Source: Succinivibrionaceae bacterium (GTDB taxonomy: Bacteria; Pseudomonadota; Gammaproteobacteria; Enterobacterales; Succinivibrionaceae). Taken from it: a stretch of DNA of 33,740 nt. Location: positions 1 to 33,740 of the forward strand of contig JAILEI010000095.1 in assembly GCA_024688225.1 (NCBI GenBank), given 5' to 3'. A program made the translations under genes and the position numbers. Under the pieces are notes generated by a model. The model had not been told where the DNA came from and searched no databases. It saw only the letters and a list, made by a program, of their open reading frames with translations. This document shows, piece by piece, positions 17,852 to 26,365 of the stretch (its first letter is position 1; the number at the start of each line of letters is the position of its first letter).

Positions 17852-18157
17852 CTACCAGCTGGCCTTGCGCAGGCCGGGGATCTCACCCTTCATCATGTGC
17901 TCGCGCACCTTAATCCGGCACAGGCCGAACTTGCGCAGGTAGCCATGGGGACGGCCGGTCTCAGCGCAGCGGTTGCGCTGGCGGCAGGGGCTGGAGTCGC
18001 GCGGCAGCGCGGCGAGGGCCTGGACGGCCGCCCAGCGCTCCTCGGCGGTGGACGACACGCCTGAGATAATCTTCTTGAGTTCCTGGCGCTTCTCGCGATA
18101 CTTCTCGCAAAGGGCCTTCCGCTTGATTTCGCGGTTAATCATTGAGGTCTTAGCCAT
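17852..18157 (-). CDS. rpsN: Ribosomal protein S14 (long, zinc-free form)
   Basis: Small-subunit head protein. 101 residues from [16 protein letters not shown], the same length as E. coli; [14 protein letters not shown] and [17 protein letters not shown] are conserved. Although it has a few Cys residues, it lacks the CxxC...CxxC arrangement of zinc-binding S14. A TTG three codons upstream overlaps the GGAGGG Shine-Dalgarno sequence, so the ATG at 18155-18157 is the start. Confidence 0.96.
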   Translation of the reverse strand: MAKTSMINREIKRKALCEKYREKRQELKKIISGVSSTAEERWAAVQALAALPRDSSPCRQRNRCAETGRPHGYLRKFGLCRIKVREHMMKGEIPGLRKASW

Positions 18158-18172
18158 TGTGTTCAACCCTCC

Positions 18173-18718
18173 CTAGTTGCCCTGACGGAACGGGAAATTG
18201 AAGCCATCGAGAAGCGCGCGCGCCTCCTCGTCAGACTTCGCAGTGGTGGTGATGGTAATGTCCAGGCCGCGCAGCGCGTCGATCTTGTCGTAGTCAATCT
18301 CCGGGAAGATGATCTGCTCACGCACGCCCATGGAATAGTTGCCACGCCCGTCAAAGGACCTGGGTGACAGCCCGCGGAAGTCGCGGATGCGCGGGATCGC
18401 AATCACGATCAGGCGCTCGAGGAACTCCCACATGCGCTCGCCGCGAAGGGTGACCTTGCAGCCAATGGGGTAGCCCTCGCGGATCTTGAAGCCCGCCACG
18501 GACTTGCGAGCCTTGGTGATGAGCGGCTTCTGGCCGGAAATGGTGGCCAGGTCGCGAGCGGCGTTGTCGAGGACCTTCTTGTCCGCGACCGCCTCACCAA
18601 CACCCATGTTCAGGGTGATCTTCACAATCCGAGGGACTTGCATGACCGAATGATAACCAAACTTCTCGGTTAGCTTTTTGACTATCTCCTGCCGGTACAT
18701 ATCATGCAGTTTCGCCAT
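18173..18718 (-). CDS. rplE: Ribosomal protein L5
   Basis: 5S-rRNA-binding protein of the central protuberance that contacts P-site tRNA. 181 residues (E. coli 179): [74 protein letters not shown]. The start region uses codons unlike the rest of the gene, consistent with an overlapping S8 operator. Good Shine-Dalgarno sequence (AGGAG). Confidence 0.97.
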   Translation of the reverse strand: MAKLHDMYRQEIVKKLTEKFGYHSVMQVPRIVKITLNMGVGEAVADKKVLDNAARDLATISGQKPLITKARKSVAGFKIREGYPIGCKVTLRGERMWEFLERLIVIAIPRIRDFRGLSPRSFDGRGNYSMGVREQIIFPEIDYDKIDALRGLDITITTTAKSDEEARALLDGFNFPFRQGN

Positions 18719-18732
18719 CGTTAAAACTCCTG
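18701..18732 (-). promoter_or_regulatory. Candidate S8 operator at the rplX-rplE junction
   Basis: The transcript here covers the rplE Shine-Dalgarno sequence and first six codons (ATGGCGAAACTGCATGAT). In E. coli, S8 represses spc translation at this junction, and from memory the first rplE codons are the same. GUUUU can pair with GAAAC around AACGAUGGC. The codons GCG AAA CTG CAT GAT oppose the local preference for GCC, AAG, CAC and GAC, suggesting selection on RNA. Confidence 0.45.
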
Positions 18733-18742
18733 TTACAACGAA

Positions 18743-19081
18743 CTACTTGCCCTTGGGCGCGCTCTCGGGGACCGTGGCGCCGGTGCTCTTGAAGTAACGC
18801 ACCTTCTTGCCGTCCTCGAAACGGAAGCCCACGCGATCCGCCTTCTTGGTCTCAGGGTTGTACAGAGCGACGTTGGAGACGTCGATCGGCGCCTCGATGT
18901 CGATGATCCCGCCCTCGATGCCCTGCTGGGGGTTCGCCTTCTGGGTCTTCTTGTGGATATTGATGCCCTCGACCACCACGCGGTGCTCCTTGGGGATCAC
19001 GCGGGTGACCTTGCCGGTCTTGCCCTTGTCCTTGCCGGTGATGACGATGACCTCGTCATTGCTGCGGATTTTTGCTGCCAT
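18743..19081 (-). CDS. rplX: Ribosomal protein L24
   Basis: Assembly-initiating large-subunit protein near the exit tunnel, with the KOW motif near the N-terminus ([20 protein letters not shown]). 112 residues against 104 in E. coli; the extra residues form a short C-terminal tail ending ESAPKGK. The ATG at 19079-19081 gives MAAKIRSND; an upstream in-frame alternative adds 14 residues without family support. Confidence 0.96.
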   Translation of the reverse strand: MAAKIRSNDEVIVITGKDKGKTGKVTRVIPKEHRVVVEGINIHKKTQKANPQQGIEGGIIDIEAPIDVSNVALYNPETKKADRVGFRFEDGKKVRYFKSTGATVPESAPKGK

Positions 19082-19094
19082 CGCTAGTTCCCCG

Positions 19095-19463
19095 TTAGAG
19101 TACTTCGGGAGCCAGGGACACAATCTTCATGAACTGGTCGCCGCGGAGCTCGCGGGTGACCGGTCCGAAGATGCGGGTGCCAATCGGCTCGTGCTGGGCG
19201 GTCAGGAGGACCGCCGCGTTCTTGTCGAAGCGGATGAGCGAGCCGTCCTGACGGCGCACGCCTTTCTTGGTGCGCACCACCACTGCGTCAACAACATCCC
19301 CTTTCTTGACCTTGCCGCGCGGGATCGCTTCCTTGACGGACACCTTGATGATGTCGCCAATGCCAGCGTAACGGCGGTGGGATCCTCCAAGGACCTTTAT
19401 GCACATCACGCGGCGCGCGCCCGAGTTGTCGGCCACGTCAAGCATGCTTTGCATCTGAATCAT
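19095..19463 (-). CDS. rplN: Ribosomal protein L14
   Basis: Subunit-interface protein (bridge B8). 122 residues (E. coli 123): [53 protein letters not shown] and IVSLAPEVL at the end. Start ATG 19461-19463 lies eight bases after GGAG. First gene of the spc operon, preceded by its own promoter. Confidence 0.97.
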   Translation of the reverse strand: MIQMQSMLDVADNSGARRVMCIKVLGGSHRRYAGIGDIIKVSVKEAIPRGKVKKGDVVDAVVVRTKKGVRRQDGSLIRFDKNAAVLLTAQHEPIGTRIFGPVTRELRGDQFMKIVSLAPEVL

Positions 19464-19523
19464 TGCAAATGCTCCATTGAGATGAAAAAACTTCTCGGCC
19501 GTCACCAGCCGAAAAGGCGCTAA

Positions 19524-19552
19524 ATGTTAGCACAGGCGGGGCACCTCCGCAA
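19524..19552 (-). promoter_or_regulatory. spc operon promoter (extended -10)
   Basis: On the minus strand TGC precedes the -10 box TAACAT (19524-19529), giving an extended -10, with TTGCGG (19547-19552) 17 bases upstream. It lies in the 111-base rpsQ-rplN gap, where E. coli has its spc promoter. The -35 falls inside the hairpin at 19535-19566. Confidence 0.5.
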
Positions 19553-19566
19553 GGGAGGCGCCCCGC
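19535..19566 (-). terminator. Terminator-like hairpin at the end of the S10 operon
   Basis: Long GC-rich inverted repeat: GGCGGGGC/GCCCCGCC, one mismatch, then CCTCC/GGAGG around a small loop. No clear U tract follows (TGTGCTAACATTT), so read-through into spc is likely. It overlaps the spc -35 box. Confidence 0.45.
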
Positions 19567-19574
19567 CGCTCGCG

Positions 19575-19844
19575 CTAGATCTTCGCCGCGCGCTCCACCA
19601 CCGAAACCAAGGTCCAGGCAATGGTCTTGGAAATCGGGCGGCACTCCCTGATCTCAACGAGGTCGCCAACGTGGGCGGTGTCCTCGCGATCCTGGACGTG
19701 CAGCTTGGTGGTGCGGGTGATGATCTTGCCGTAGATGGGGTGCTTGACCCTGCGCTCGACGGCCACGACAATCGCCTTCTGCATCTTGTCGCTCACCACG
19801 CGGCCCCTGAGGGTCGGCGCGGAACTGGTCTTCTGTTCAGACAT
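19575..19844 (-). CDS. rpsQ: Ribosomal protein S17
   Basis: Early-binding small-subunit protein, OB fold. 89 residues (E. coli 84): [40 protein letters not shown] and [20 protein letters not shown]. Last gene of the S10 operon; ends TAG. Confidence 0.96.
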   Translation of the reverse strand: MSEQKTSSAPTLRGRVVSDKMQKAIVVAVERRVKHPIYGKIITRTTKLHVQDREDTAHVGDLVEIRECRPISKTIAWTLVSVVERAAKI

Positions 19845-19855
19845 GGGTCACTCCT

Positions 19856-20068
19856 CTACTTGGCGCCTTCCTCGGCGCGAAGCTTCTCGGTAAGAACGGT
19901 GTAGGCACGGGCGATGTTGCGGCGCGCCTTCCTAACATTGTCAGTCTGCTTGAGCGTCCCGCTGGTCAGCTGGAAGCGCAGGTTGAAGTGCTCGCGCTGG
20001 AGCTTGGAGATCTCCTGCTTGAGCTCGTCGACTGACATGCCGCGGAATTGTTCGAGAACCTTATTCAT
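19856..20068 (-). CDS. rpmC: Ribosomal protein L29
   Basis: Helical exit-tunnel-rim protein adjacent to L23, part of the docking site for nascent-chain factors. 70 residues (E. coli 63), with LKQEISKLQREHFNLRFQL and VRKARRNIARAYTVLTE typical of the family. Its ATG overlaps the rplP stop by one base (TGATG), implying translational coupling. Confidence 0.96.
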   Translation of the reverse strand: MNKVLEQFRGMSVDELKQEISKLQREHFNLRFQLTSGTLKQTDNVRKARRNIARAYTVLTEKLRAEEGAK

Positions 20069-20481
20069 CAGAGCACCGCCTTGCGAACAAAAGTAGTGGT
20101 AACCGAGAGCTTGGCAGCGGCGAGGCGGAAGGCCTCACGGGCCACCTCCTCGGGGATGCCGGCGATTTCGAACAGGACACGGCCCGGCTGAATCGGGCAG
20201 ACCCAGTACTCAACCGCGCCCTTGCCCTTGCCCATACGGACGCCGAGCGCCTTCTTGGTCATCGGCTTGTCGGGGAAGATCCGGATCCAGACCTTACCCT
20301 CACGCTTCATCTCGCGGGTGAAGGCACGGCGGGCGGCCTCGATCTCGCGGGCCGTGATGGCGCCGCGGGAGGTGGCCTTGAGGCCGTACTCCCCGAAGTC
20401 TACGTTGCATCCGCTGTGGGCGAGGCCCTCGTTGCGGCCCTTCTGGGTCTTGCGGAACTTGGTGCGTTTAGGCTGTAACAT
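20068..20481 (-). CDS. rplP: Ribosomal protein L16
   Basis: Large-subunit protein at the A-site tRNA and peptidyl transferase region. 137 residues (E. coli 136): [51 protein letters not shown]. One of only two ribosomal genes here ending in TGA; that stop overlaps the rpmC start, which forces the choice. Confidence 0.97.
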   Translation of the reverse strand: MLQPKRTKFRKTQKGRNEGLAHSGCNVDFGEYGLKATSRGAITAREIEAARRAFTREMKREGKVWIRIFPDKPMTKKALGVRMGKGKGAVEYWVCPIQPGRVLFEIAGIPEEVAREAFRLAAAKLSVTTTFVRKAVL

Positions 20482-20494
20482 TCAACTATCCCCT

Positions 20495-21298
20495 CTACTC
20501 GGCAGGCTTCTGCTCAGCGGCAGCGCCTTCCTGGGAACGGCGCGGGGCGGACTTCTTGTCCCCACCGCGGCCACGGCGCGGGCCGCGCGGCCCGTCGTCA
20601 CGGCGGCCCTTGCGCGCGCCCGGCGCGCCAGCGCCCTCATCGGACTCCTTCCCCGTCTCAAGCGGCAGCTCGCCGAGGATTTCGCCCTTGAAGATCCAGA
20701 TCTTCACCCCGATGGTGCCGTAGGTGGTCACCGCGGTGGAGACTGCGTAGTCGATGTCGGCACGCAGGGTGTGCAGGGGCACGCGGCCCTCGCGCAGCCA
20801 CTCGGTGCGGGCAATCTCGGCGCCGCCCAGGCGGCCGGAGACCTCGACCTTGATGCCGAGGGCGCCGTCGCCCATGGCACTCTGCATCGCCTTCTTCATC
20901 GCGCGGCGGAACATGACGCGGCGCTCGAGCTGGCCGGCGATGGAGTCGGCCACCAGCTGCGCGTCAAGGTTGGGCTTGCGGATTTCGGCAATGTTGACCT
21001 GGGCGGGCACGCCGGCGATCTTGGCGATGCGCTGGCGCAGCTTGTCCACGTCCTCGCCCTTCTTGCCAATCACGATGCCCGGGCGCGCCGTGTGGATGGT
21101 GACCCGGATGCTCTTGGCGGGGCGGTCAATGACAATCTTCGACACCGAGGCGTTCTTCAGCTCCTTGGTCAGGAACTTGCGGACCTCAAAGTCGCCCTTG
21201 ATGTTGGCCGGGAAGGTCGCCGAGTTGGCGTACCAGACCGAGGAATAGGGCTTGGTGATGCCGAGCCTGATTCCAATGGGATTAACTTTCTGACCCAT
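20495..21298 (-). CDS. rpsC: Ribosomal protein S3 with extended Arg/Gly-rich tail
   Basis: Small-subunit protein at the mRNA entry channel, with helicase-related Arg/Lys residues. The body follows E. coli S3 ([16 protein letters not shown]-domain GXXG motif [33 protein letters not shown]). 267 residues against 233. The tail after about residue 213 contains RRGRGGDKK-type Arg/Gly runs followed by an acidic Ala-rich end. Ends TAG. Confidence 0.97.
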   Translation of the reverse strand: MGQKVNPIGIRLGITKPYSSVWYANSATFPANIKGDFEVRKFLTKELKNASVSKIVIDRPAKSIRVTIHTARPGIVIGKKGEDVDKLRQRIAKIAGVPAQVNIAEIRKPNLDAQLVADSIAGQLERRVMFRRAMKKAMQSAMGDGALGIKVEVSGRLGGAEIARTEWLREGRVPLHTLRADIDYAVSTAVTTYGTIGVKIWIFKGEILGELPLETGKESDEGAGAPGARKGRRDDGPRGPRRGRGGDKKSAPRRSQEGAAAEQKPAE

Positions 21299-21310
21299 CT
21301 GCTGCTCCTG

Positions 21311-21643
21311 TTAACGTTCCGCGACCACAATGAAGATGTGCGAGGTGCGCTTGACGATCCGGTCGGCGCGGCCCTTGGCACGCGGGCGGATGCGCTTGAG
21401 CGACGGGCCCTCGTCGATCTGGATGCGCTTCACGAAGAGGGTGTCCACATCGAGCTGCGCGTTGTTCTGGGCGTTGGCAATGGCAGACTGCAGCACCTTG
21501 TAGATAAGGGCGGCCGCCTTGCGGGGGCTGAACTTGAGCAGGTCGAGCGCCTTGCCGACGGGGAGGCCGCGAACCTGATCAGCGACCAGGCGCGCCTTCT
21601 GCGCGGAAGAGCGTGCGTAACGGTGAATTGCTCTAACTTCCAT
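21311..21643 (-). CDS. rplV: Ribosomal protein L22
   Basis: Large-subunit protein whose beta hairpin lines the exit-tunnel constriction. 110 residues, the E. coli length. [38 protein letters not shown] and the tunnel hairpin [18 protein letters not shown] are all present. Ends TAA. Confidence 0.97.
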   Translation of the reverse strand: MEVRAIHRYARSSAQKARLVADQVRGLPVGKALDLLKFSPRKAAALIYKVLQSAIANAQNNAQLDVDTLFVKRIQIDEGPSLKRIRPRAKGRADRIVKRTSHIFIVVAER

Positions 21644-21660
21644 TTAATTGACACACTCCA

Positions 21661-21939
21661 TTAGGCTTTCTTATCAGCGTCGCCACCGTGGCCCTTGAAG
21701 GTCCGGGTGGGGGCGAACTCACCAAGCTTGTGGCCGATCATCTCATCGGAGACGAACACGGGCACGTGCTGGCGGCCATTGTGGACGGCGATGGTCAGGC
21801 CAATCATGGCCGGGACAATCATGGAACGGCGTGACCAGGTCTTGATCGGCCGCTTGTCGCCCGACTGCGCGGCCTGCTCCACCTTCTTGAGCAAGGAGGC
21901 GTCGATGAACGGGCCTTTTTTCAGAGAACGTGATGACAT
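21661..21939 (-). CDS. rpsS: Ribosomal protein S19
   Basis: Small-subunit head protein, partner of S13. 92 residues as in E. coli: [54 protein letters not shown]. Seventeen bases upstream of rplV; ends TAA. Confidence 0.97.
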   Translation of the reverse strand: MSSRSLKKGPFIDASLLKKVEQAAQSGDKRPIKTWSRRSMIVPAMIGLTIAVHNGRQHVPVFVSDEMIGHKLGEFAPTRTFKGHGGDADKKA

Positions 21940-21960
21940 TTTCTATCCTCAGGAAAACTG

Positions 21961-22773
21961 CTAGCGATGACGGACAATGTACTTCTCGGTACGCTTGTTC
22001 TTGCGGGTCTTGTAACCCTTGCACGGCACACCCCAAGGAGTGCGCGGCTGGATGCCCTTGTTGCGGCCCTCGCCACCACCATGCGGGTGGTCGATCGGGT
22101 TCATCGCCATGCCGCGGACGGTCGGGCGGATGCCACGCCAGCGCTTCGCGCCAGCCTTGCCCAGCTGCTCGAGCATGTGCTCGGCATTGCCGACCTCGCC
22201 GAGGGTGGCGCGGCCATTGGCCAGGACACGGCGCATCTCGCCGGAGCGCAGGCGCAGGGTCACATAGGTGCCCTCACGCGCCAGGAGCTCGCAGTAGCAG
22301 CCCGCGCTGCGCGCCAGCTGGCCGCCCTTGCCCGGGGTGAGCTCCACGTTGTGGATGGTCGAGCCGAGCGGGATGTTGCGCATCGGGAGGGCATTGCCCA
22401 CCGAGATCGGCGCATCGTCGCCGGACTGGATCATGTCACCGGGGTTCAGGCCCTTCGGCGCCAGGATGTAGCGGTGCTCGCCGTCGGTGTAGCACACCAG
22501 GGCGATGTGGCAGCTGCGGTTGGGGTCATACTCAATGCGGACAACCTTGGCCTGCACGCCGTCCTTGTCACGCTTGAAGTCGATGAGACGGTAGCGCTGC
22601 TTGTGGCCGCCACCGATGTGGCGCACCGAGATGCGGCCCGTGTTGTCACGGCCGCCAGTCTTGCGCTTCTGCTCCACGAGGGCCTTGAAGGGCTTGCCCT
22701 TCCAGAGACCGGGGGTCTTGACTGAAACCTTGTGACGACGCCCAGGTGAAGTGGGCTTTGCCTTGACGATCAT
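21961..22773 (-). CDS. rplB: Ribosomal protein L2
   Basis: Highly conserved large-subunit protein required for subunit joining and peptidyl transferase activity. 270 residues (E. coli 273): [49 protein letters not shown] and the catalytic-centre segment [16 protein letters not shown] with its conserved histidine. Its start overlaps the rplW TAA by one base. Confidence 0.97.
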   Translation of the reverse strand: MIVKAKPTSPGRRHKVSVKTPGLWKGKPFKALVEQKRKTGGRDNTGRISVRHIGGGHKQRYRLIDFKRDKDGVQAKVVRIEYDPNRSCHIALVCYTDGEHRYILAPKGLNPGDMIQSGDDAPISVGNALPMRNIPLGSTIHNVELTPGKGGQLARSAGCYCELLAREGTYVTLRLRSGEMRRVLANGRATLGEVGNAEHMLEQLGKAGAKRWRGIRPTVRGMAMNPIDHPHGGGEGRNKGIQPRTPWGVPCKGYKTRKNKRTEKYIVRHR

Positions 22774-23096
22774 TACTTGCTCTCCTCAGTCTTGACAGCC
22801 GCTCCCAAGTCGACGGTCTGGCCCGGCTCCAGGGTGACATAGGCCTTCTTCCAGTCGGAACGCTGGCCAATGCCATAACGGGTGCGGCGGGTCTTGCCCT
22901 TGACATTGAGGGTATTGACGCTCTTAACCTTTACCTTGAACAACATCTCAACCGCGGCCTTGACCTCGACCTTGTTGGCATCGCGCAGCACCTCGAGGAC
23001 GAGGAACTGGTTGGGGTCATGGCGCACCGTGCCCTTCTCGGTCACGATCTGGCGGCGGATGATGGACAGCAGACGTGCTTCTTGCTCTTGAATCAT
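22773..23096 (-). CDS. rplW: Ribosomal protein L23
   Basis: Exit-tunnel protein that docks trigger factor and SRP. 107 residues (E. coli 100): [55 protein letters not shown]. Overlaps rplD by four bases (ATGA) upstream and rplB by one base downstream, so these three are probably translationally coupled. Confidence 0.96.
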   Translation of the reverse strand: MIQEQEARLLSIIRRQIVTEKGTVRHDPNQFLVLEVLRDANKVEVKAAVEMLFKVKVKSVNTLNVKGKTRRTRYGIGQRSDWKKAYVTLEPGQTVDLGAAVKTEESK

Positions 23097-23704
23097 TTCA
23101 GCAGCTCCTCAACCCTCTTGACGGCGGCAGAGGTCATCAGGACCTTGTCGAAGTTGATGAGGTTCACGGGGTTGAACATCGAGGTGCCCGGCTGGCAAAC
23201 CTCAACCTTGTAGATGTTGCGGGAGGCCAGGTACAGATCCTCGTTCACCTTGTCGGTGACGATCAGCACGCGCTTGAGGTCCATTTCCTTGAGCTTGCTG
23301 ACCAGGGTCTTGGTCTTGTGGTCGGCGATGGTGAAGTCGTCGACGACCAGCAGGCGGCCCTCGCGGAGCAGCTCAGAGAGGATGCAGCGCATCGCGCCGC
23401 GGTACATCTTGCGGTTGACCTTCTTGCTCCAGTCCTGGGGCTTGGCGGCAAAGATGGTGCCGCCGCCGCGCCACAGCGGGGAACGGCTCGAGCCGGCGCG
23501 CGCGCGCCCGGTGCCCTTCTGGCGGAAGGGCTTCTTGCCGCCGCCCGACACCTCGGAACGGGTCTTCTGCGCCCGGGTCCCAGCGCGGCCGGTGCTCAGG
23601 TAGGAAACCACCACCTGGTGCACAAGGGCGTCGTTGAACTCGCGGCCGAAAGTAGACTCGGAGACCTCGATCTGCTTGTCAGCGCCTAACAGCTTTAATT
23701 CCAT
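23093..23704 (-). CDS. rplD: Ribosomal protein L4
   Basis: Exit-tunnel protein; in E. coli also represses transcription and translation of the S10 operon by acting on its leader. 203 residues (E. coli 201). The extended tunnel loop [20 protein letters not shown] is intact, followed by [17 protein letters not shown] and the C-terminal VKRVEELLK. Ends TGA within the ATGA overlap with rplW. Confidence 0.97.
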   Translation of the reverse strand: MELKLLGADKQIEVSESTFGREFNDALVHQVVVSYLSTGRAGTRAQKTRSEVSGGGKKPFRQKGTGRARAGSSRSPLWRGGGTIFAAKPQDWSKKVNRKMYRGAMRCILSELLREGRLLVVDDFTIADHKTKTLVSKLKEMDLKRVLIVTDKVNEDLYLASRNIYKVEVCQPGTSMFNPVNLINFDKVLMTSAAVKRVEELLK

Positions 23705-23721
23705 GATCCAATAACCTCGCG

Positions 23722-24366
23722 TTACGCTTTAACACTCGGACGAACGATAAGGTCGCCATTGTTGGCGCCCGGCACGGCCCCCTTGACGAGAAGCAGGTTG
23801 CGCTCATTGTCGATGCGCACGAGGTCAAGGCACAGCACGGTGACACGCTCATTGCCCATGCGCCCGGCCATCTTCTTGCCCTTGAACACATGGCCCGGGG
23901 TCTGGTTCTGGCCGGTGGAGCCAGGGACGCGGTGCGAGCGCGAGTTGCCGTGGGTGTAGTCCTGGTGGCGGAAGTTGTAGCGCTTGATGGTGCCCGCGGT
24001 GCCCTTGCCCTTGGAGGTGCCGGTCACGTCGACCTTCTTCACGTCCTTGAAGGCATCAACCTTGATCTCGGTGCCCACGGGGTAGGCGGCGAGATCCTGC
24101 TCGTCGAGGCGGAACTCCCACAGGCCGCGGCCCGCGGCGACGCCGGCCTTGGCGAAGTGCCCGGCCTCGGGCTTGGTGAGGCGGCTCGCCTTGCGCTCGC
24201 CAGTGGTGACCTGGATGGCGCAGTAGCCATCGGTCTCATTGTTCTTCACCTGGGTGACCCGGTTCGCCTCGACCAGGATGACGGTGACGGGAATGGTCTT
24301 GCCATTCTCGTTGAACACTCTCGTCATTCCCAGCTTGCGGCCAATCAAACCAATTGACATTGTCAT
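23722..24366 (-). CDS. rplC: Ribosomal protein L3
   Basis: Large-subunit assembly-initiating protein near the peptidyl transferase centre. 214 residues (E. coli 209). [18 protein letters not shown] start region, [20 protein letters not shown] with the glutamine that is methylated in E. coli, and [16 protein letters not shown]. Two ATGs (24366, 24360) are possible; GAGG is four bases from the first and ten from the second, so the start is ambiguous. Confidence 0.96.
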   Translation of the reverse strand: MTMSIGLIGRKLGMTRVFNENGKTIPVTVILVEANRVTQVKNNETDGYCAIQVTTGERKASRLTKPEAGHFAKAGVAAGRGLWEFRLDEQDLAAYPVGTEIKVDAFKDVKKVDVTGTSKGKGTAGTIKRYNFRHQDYTHGNSRSHRVPGSTGQNQTPGHVFKGKKMAGRMGNERVTVLCLDLVRIDNERNLLLVKGAVPGANNGDLIVRPSVKA

Positions 24367-24377
24367 TTTCCCTCTTT

Positions 24378-24734
<357 letters not shown>

Positions 24735-24765
24735 CTAAAAGAACTGGACGAGAGGAAGCGCTTTG

Positions 24766-24793
24766 CAAAACAGATCTCCCAAAATCAGGGAGA
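24766..24793 (-). terminator. Candidate attenuator hairpin in the S10 operon leader
   Basis: In the leader RNA UCUCCC/GGGAGA (24775-24793) forms a six-base stem with a seven-base loop, followed by a U-rich UCUGUUUUGC. This hairpin-plus-U layout suits L4-dependent attenuation as in E. coli, whose leader has a similar length. A further perfect inverted repeat, GCTGGC/GCCAGC, is at 24808-24821. The 267-base rpsJ-queH gap holds this leader and two promoters, and no gene. Confidence 0.45.
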
Positions 24794-24874
24794 GTTTCCT
24801 CAACCATGCTGGCGGGCCAGCGGAGGGTTGGACCATGGCGCCCCGCAACGGCCAGGGCGCACAAAGTGGCGAAC

Positions 24875-24903
24875 ATTCTACACGAATAATCGGGGATTGC
24901 CAA
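24875..24903 (-). promoter_or_regulatory. S10 operon promoter
   Basis: On the minus strand TTGGCA (24898-24903), a 17-base spacer and TAGAAT (24875-24880), a near-consensus sigma-70 promoter. Transcription would start near 24868, giving a leader of about 180 bases. Its -35 box overlaps that of the queH promoter. Confidence 0.75.
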
Positions 24904-24924
24904 AATTTTGTGCGCGCCTATGAT
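24897..24924 (+). promoter_or_regulatory. queH promoter
   Basis: TTGCCA (24897-24902), a 16-base spacer and TATGAT (24919-24924) on the plus strand, about 26 bases before the queH ATG. It shares five of its six -35 bases with the divergent S10 promoter. Confidence 0.65.
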
Positions 24925-24956
24925 GTTCAGGTTGGTCACGCAAGGGGGGAAGGGCC

Positions 24957-25610
24957 ATGCTTGAACTCGATCACCGTCCCTGGGAGGGGGCGCCGGGCGG
25001 CCTGCCCGCGGACTTCGGGGACACCCCGCTCTCAGGGCTGCGCCTGCCCGACGGCAGCCGCGACCTGCTGCTGCACTGCTGCTGCGCCCCCTGCTCGGGC
25101 GCGGTGCTCGAGGCGCTGGTCAGCAATGGGCTGCGCCCCATCGCCTACTTTGGCAACCCCAACATCCAGCCCGACGCTGAGTGGCGCCGCCGCCGCGATG
25201 AGCTCCTGGCCTTCGCCGCGCGCCTTGGGGTGCAGTGCGTGGTGGACACCACCCCCCACTCCGAGTGGCGGCGCCTCATCGCCGGCATGGAGGGCGCCCC
25301 CGAGCGGGGGCGGCGCTGCCTGGCCTGCTTTACCCTGCGCCTGAGGGCCGCGGCGCGCTTCGCTGCCGCCCTGGGGCTGCCCTACCTCGCCACCACCCTC
25401 GCCACCTCGCGCTGGAAGAGCAAGCCCCAGGTGGACATGGCGGGGCGCGCCGCCACCGCCACGGTGCGGGGGGTGGAGTACTGGGACCAGGACTGGCGCA
25501 AGCAGGGCATGGCCGAGCGCCGCAACTGCCTGGTGCGCGCCATCGGCTTCTACAACCAGGAGTACTGCGGCTGCGAGTTCAGCTCGCGCTACCCGCGTCA
25601 GGCGCCGTAG
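24957..25610 (+). CDS. queH: Epoxyqueuosine reductase QueH
   Basis: Reduces epoxyqueuosine to queuosine in the wobble base of GUN-anticodon tRNAs, the last step of queuosine synthesis. 217 residues, with the QueH signature cysteines: Cys41-43 and Cys46 in [10 protein letters not shown], Cys121 and Cys124 in RCLACF, and Cys204 and Cys206 in YCGCEFS, which hold a [4Fe-4S] cluster and second metal. [10 protein letters not shown] and [10 protein letters not shown] are family motifs. QueH replaces cobalamin-dependent QueG mainly in anaerobes and facultative species. Strong GGGGGAAGGG before the ATG. Overlaps pyrE by 13 bases tail to tail. Confidence 0.93.
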   Translation: MLELDHRPWEGAPGGLPADFGDTPLSGLRLPDGSRDLLLHCCCAPCSGAVLEALVSNGLRPIAYFGNPNIQPDAEWRRRRDELLAFAARLGVQCVVDTTPHSEWRRLIAGMEGAPERGRRCLACFTLRLRAAARFAAALGLPYLATTLATSRWKSKPQVDMAGRAATATVRGVEYWDQDWRKQGMAERRNCLVRAIGFYNQEYCGCEFSSRYPRQAP

Positions 25611-26239
25611 CGCTCGCGGTAGTCAAGCATCGCCGGGAGGTGCTCGCCCAGGGTGGGGCTGCCCTCGAGGTAGGCGATGAGGTCGGAGAGGCGGATGATG
25701 GGCACCACCCTAATCCCCAGGTCGCGCTCGGCCTCGGGGATGGCCCCCATCCCGCCCTGGCCGCGCTCCTCCCGGTCAAGGGCAATCACCGCGCAGGAGA
25801 GGTGCCCCCCGGCGGCGCTGATGATCCCGTGCCCCTCGCGGATGGCGGTGCCCGCGGTGATGACGTCGTCCACCAGGGTCACCTCGCCCTGGAGCGGCGC
25901 CCCCACGATGGAGCCGCCCTCGCCGTGATCCTTCTTCTCCTTGCGGTTGAAGCTCCAGGGCAGGCTCAGGCCATGCTCCTGCGCCAGCGCCATCGCCATG
26001 GCGCAGACCAGGGGGATGCCCTTGTAGGCCGGCCCGAAGAGGGTGTCGCAGGGCACCTTGGCCGCGGCAAAGGCCGCTGCGTAGCAGCGCCCCAGCTCCA
26101 GCAGGTCCTCGCCGGTGCAAAAGCCGCCGGCATTGAAGAAGTAGGGGCTGACCCGCCCGGACTTGAGGGTGAACTGCCCAAAGCGCAGCACCTCGCGGCG
26201 AATGGCCAGGTCGATGAACCGCTGCTGGTAGTCTTGCAT
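25598..26239 (-). CDS. pyrE: Orotate phosphoribosyltransferase
   Basis: Converts orotate and PRPP to orotidine 5'-phosphate in pyrimidine synthesis. 213 residues, as in E. coli. [14 protein letters not shown] near the N-terminus, the [12 protein letters not shown] region, the mobile loop [13 protein letters not shown], and the PRPP-binding motif [16 protein letters not shown] are present. AAGGAGG precedes the ATG. Unlike E. coli it is not downstream of rph, so the classical rph-pyrE attenuator is absent; it has a promoter divergent from yicC. Confidence 0.96.
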   Translation of the reverse strand: MQDYQQRFIDLAIRREVLRFGQFTLKSGRVSPYFFNAGGFCTGEDLLELGRCYAAAFAAAKVPCDTLFGPAYKGIPLVCAMAMALAQEHGLSLPWSFNRKEKKDHGEGGSIVGAPLQGEVTLVDDVITAGTAIREGHGIISAAGGHLSCAVIALDREERGQGGMGAIPEAERDLGIRVVPIIRLSDLIAYLEGSPTLGEHLPAMLDYRERYGA

Positions 26240-26289
26240 GACCGCCTCCTTGTGGTGGTGCCCCGGGCCCCTGCCCGCGGCGTGCTGCG

Positions 26290-26295
26290 ATTATA
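26290..26295 (-). promoter_or_regulatory. pyrE -10 box
   Basis: Perfect TATAAT on the minus strand, about 50 bases before the pyrE start. No good -35 box is seen at 16-18 bases; that position overlaps the palindrome at 26302-26315 and its flank. Confidence 0.45.
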
Positions 26296-26301
26296 GCCCA
26301 A

Positions 26302-26315
26302 GCGGGGCGCCCCGC
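26302..26315. promoter_or_regulatory. Perfect 14-base palindrome between the pyrE and yicC promoters
   Basis: GCGGGGCGCCCCGC lies between the divergent -10 boxes of pyrE and yicC, where both -35 regions would fall. It could be an operator controlling both genes, or just GC-rich symmetry. Confidence 0.4.
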
Positions 26316-26319
26316 CCTC

Positions 26320-26328
26320 TGCTAGAAT
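26320..26328 (+). promoter_or_regulatory. yicC extended -10 promoter
   Basis: TGCTAGAAT is an extended -10 element (TGn plus TAGAAT) 38 bases before the yicC ATG. No -35 match is visible, which extended -10 promoters tolerate. Confidence 0.5.
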
Positions 26329-26365
26329 GCCCTCGGTTCCCAGGCACGGCAAGGAGGATGGCAAC

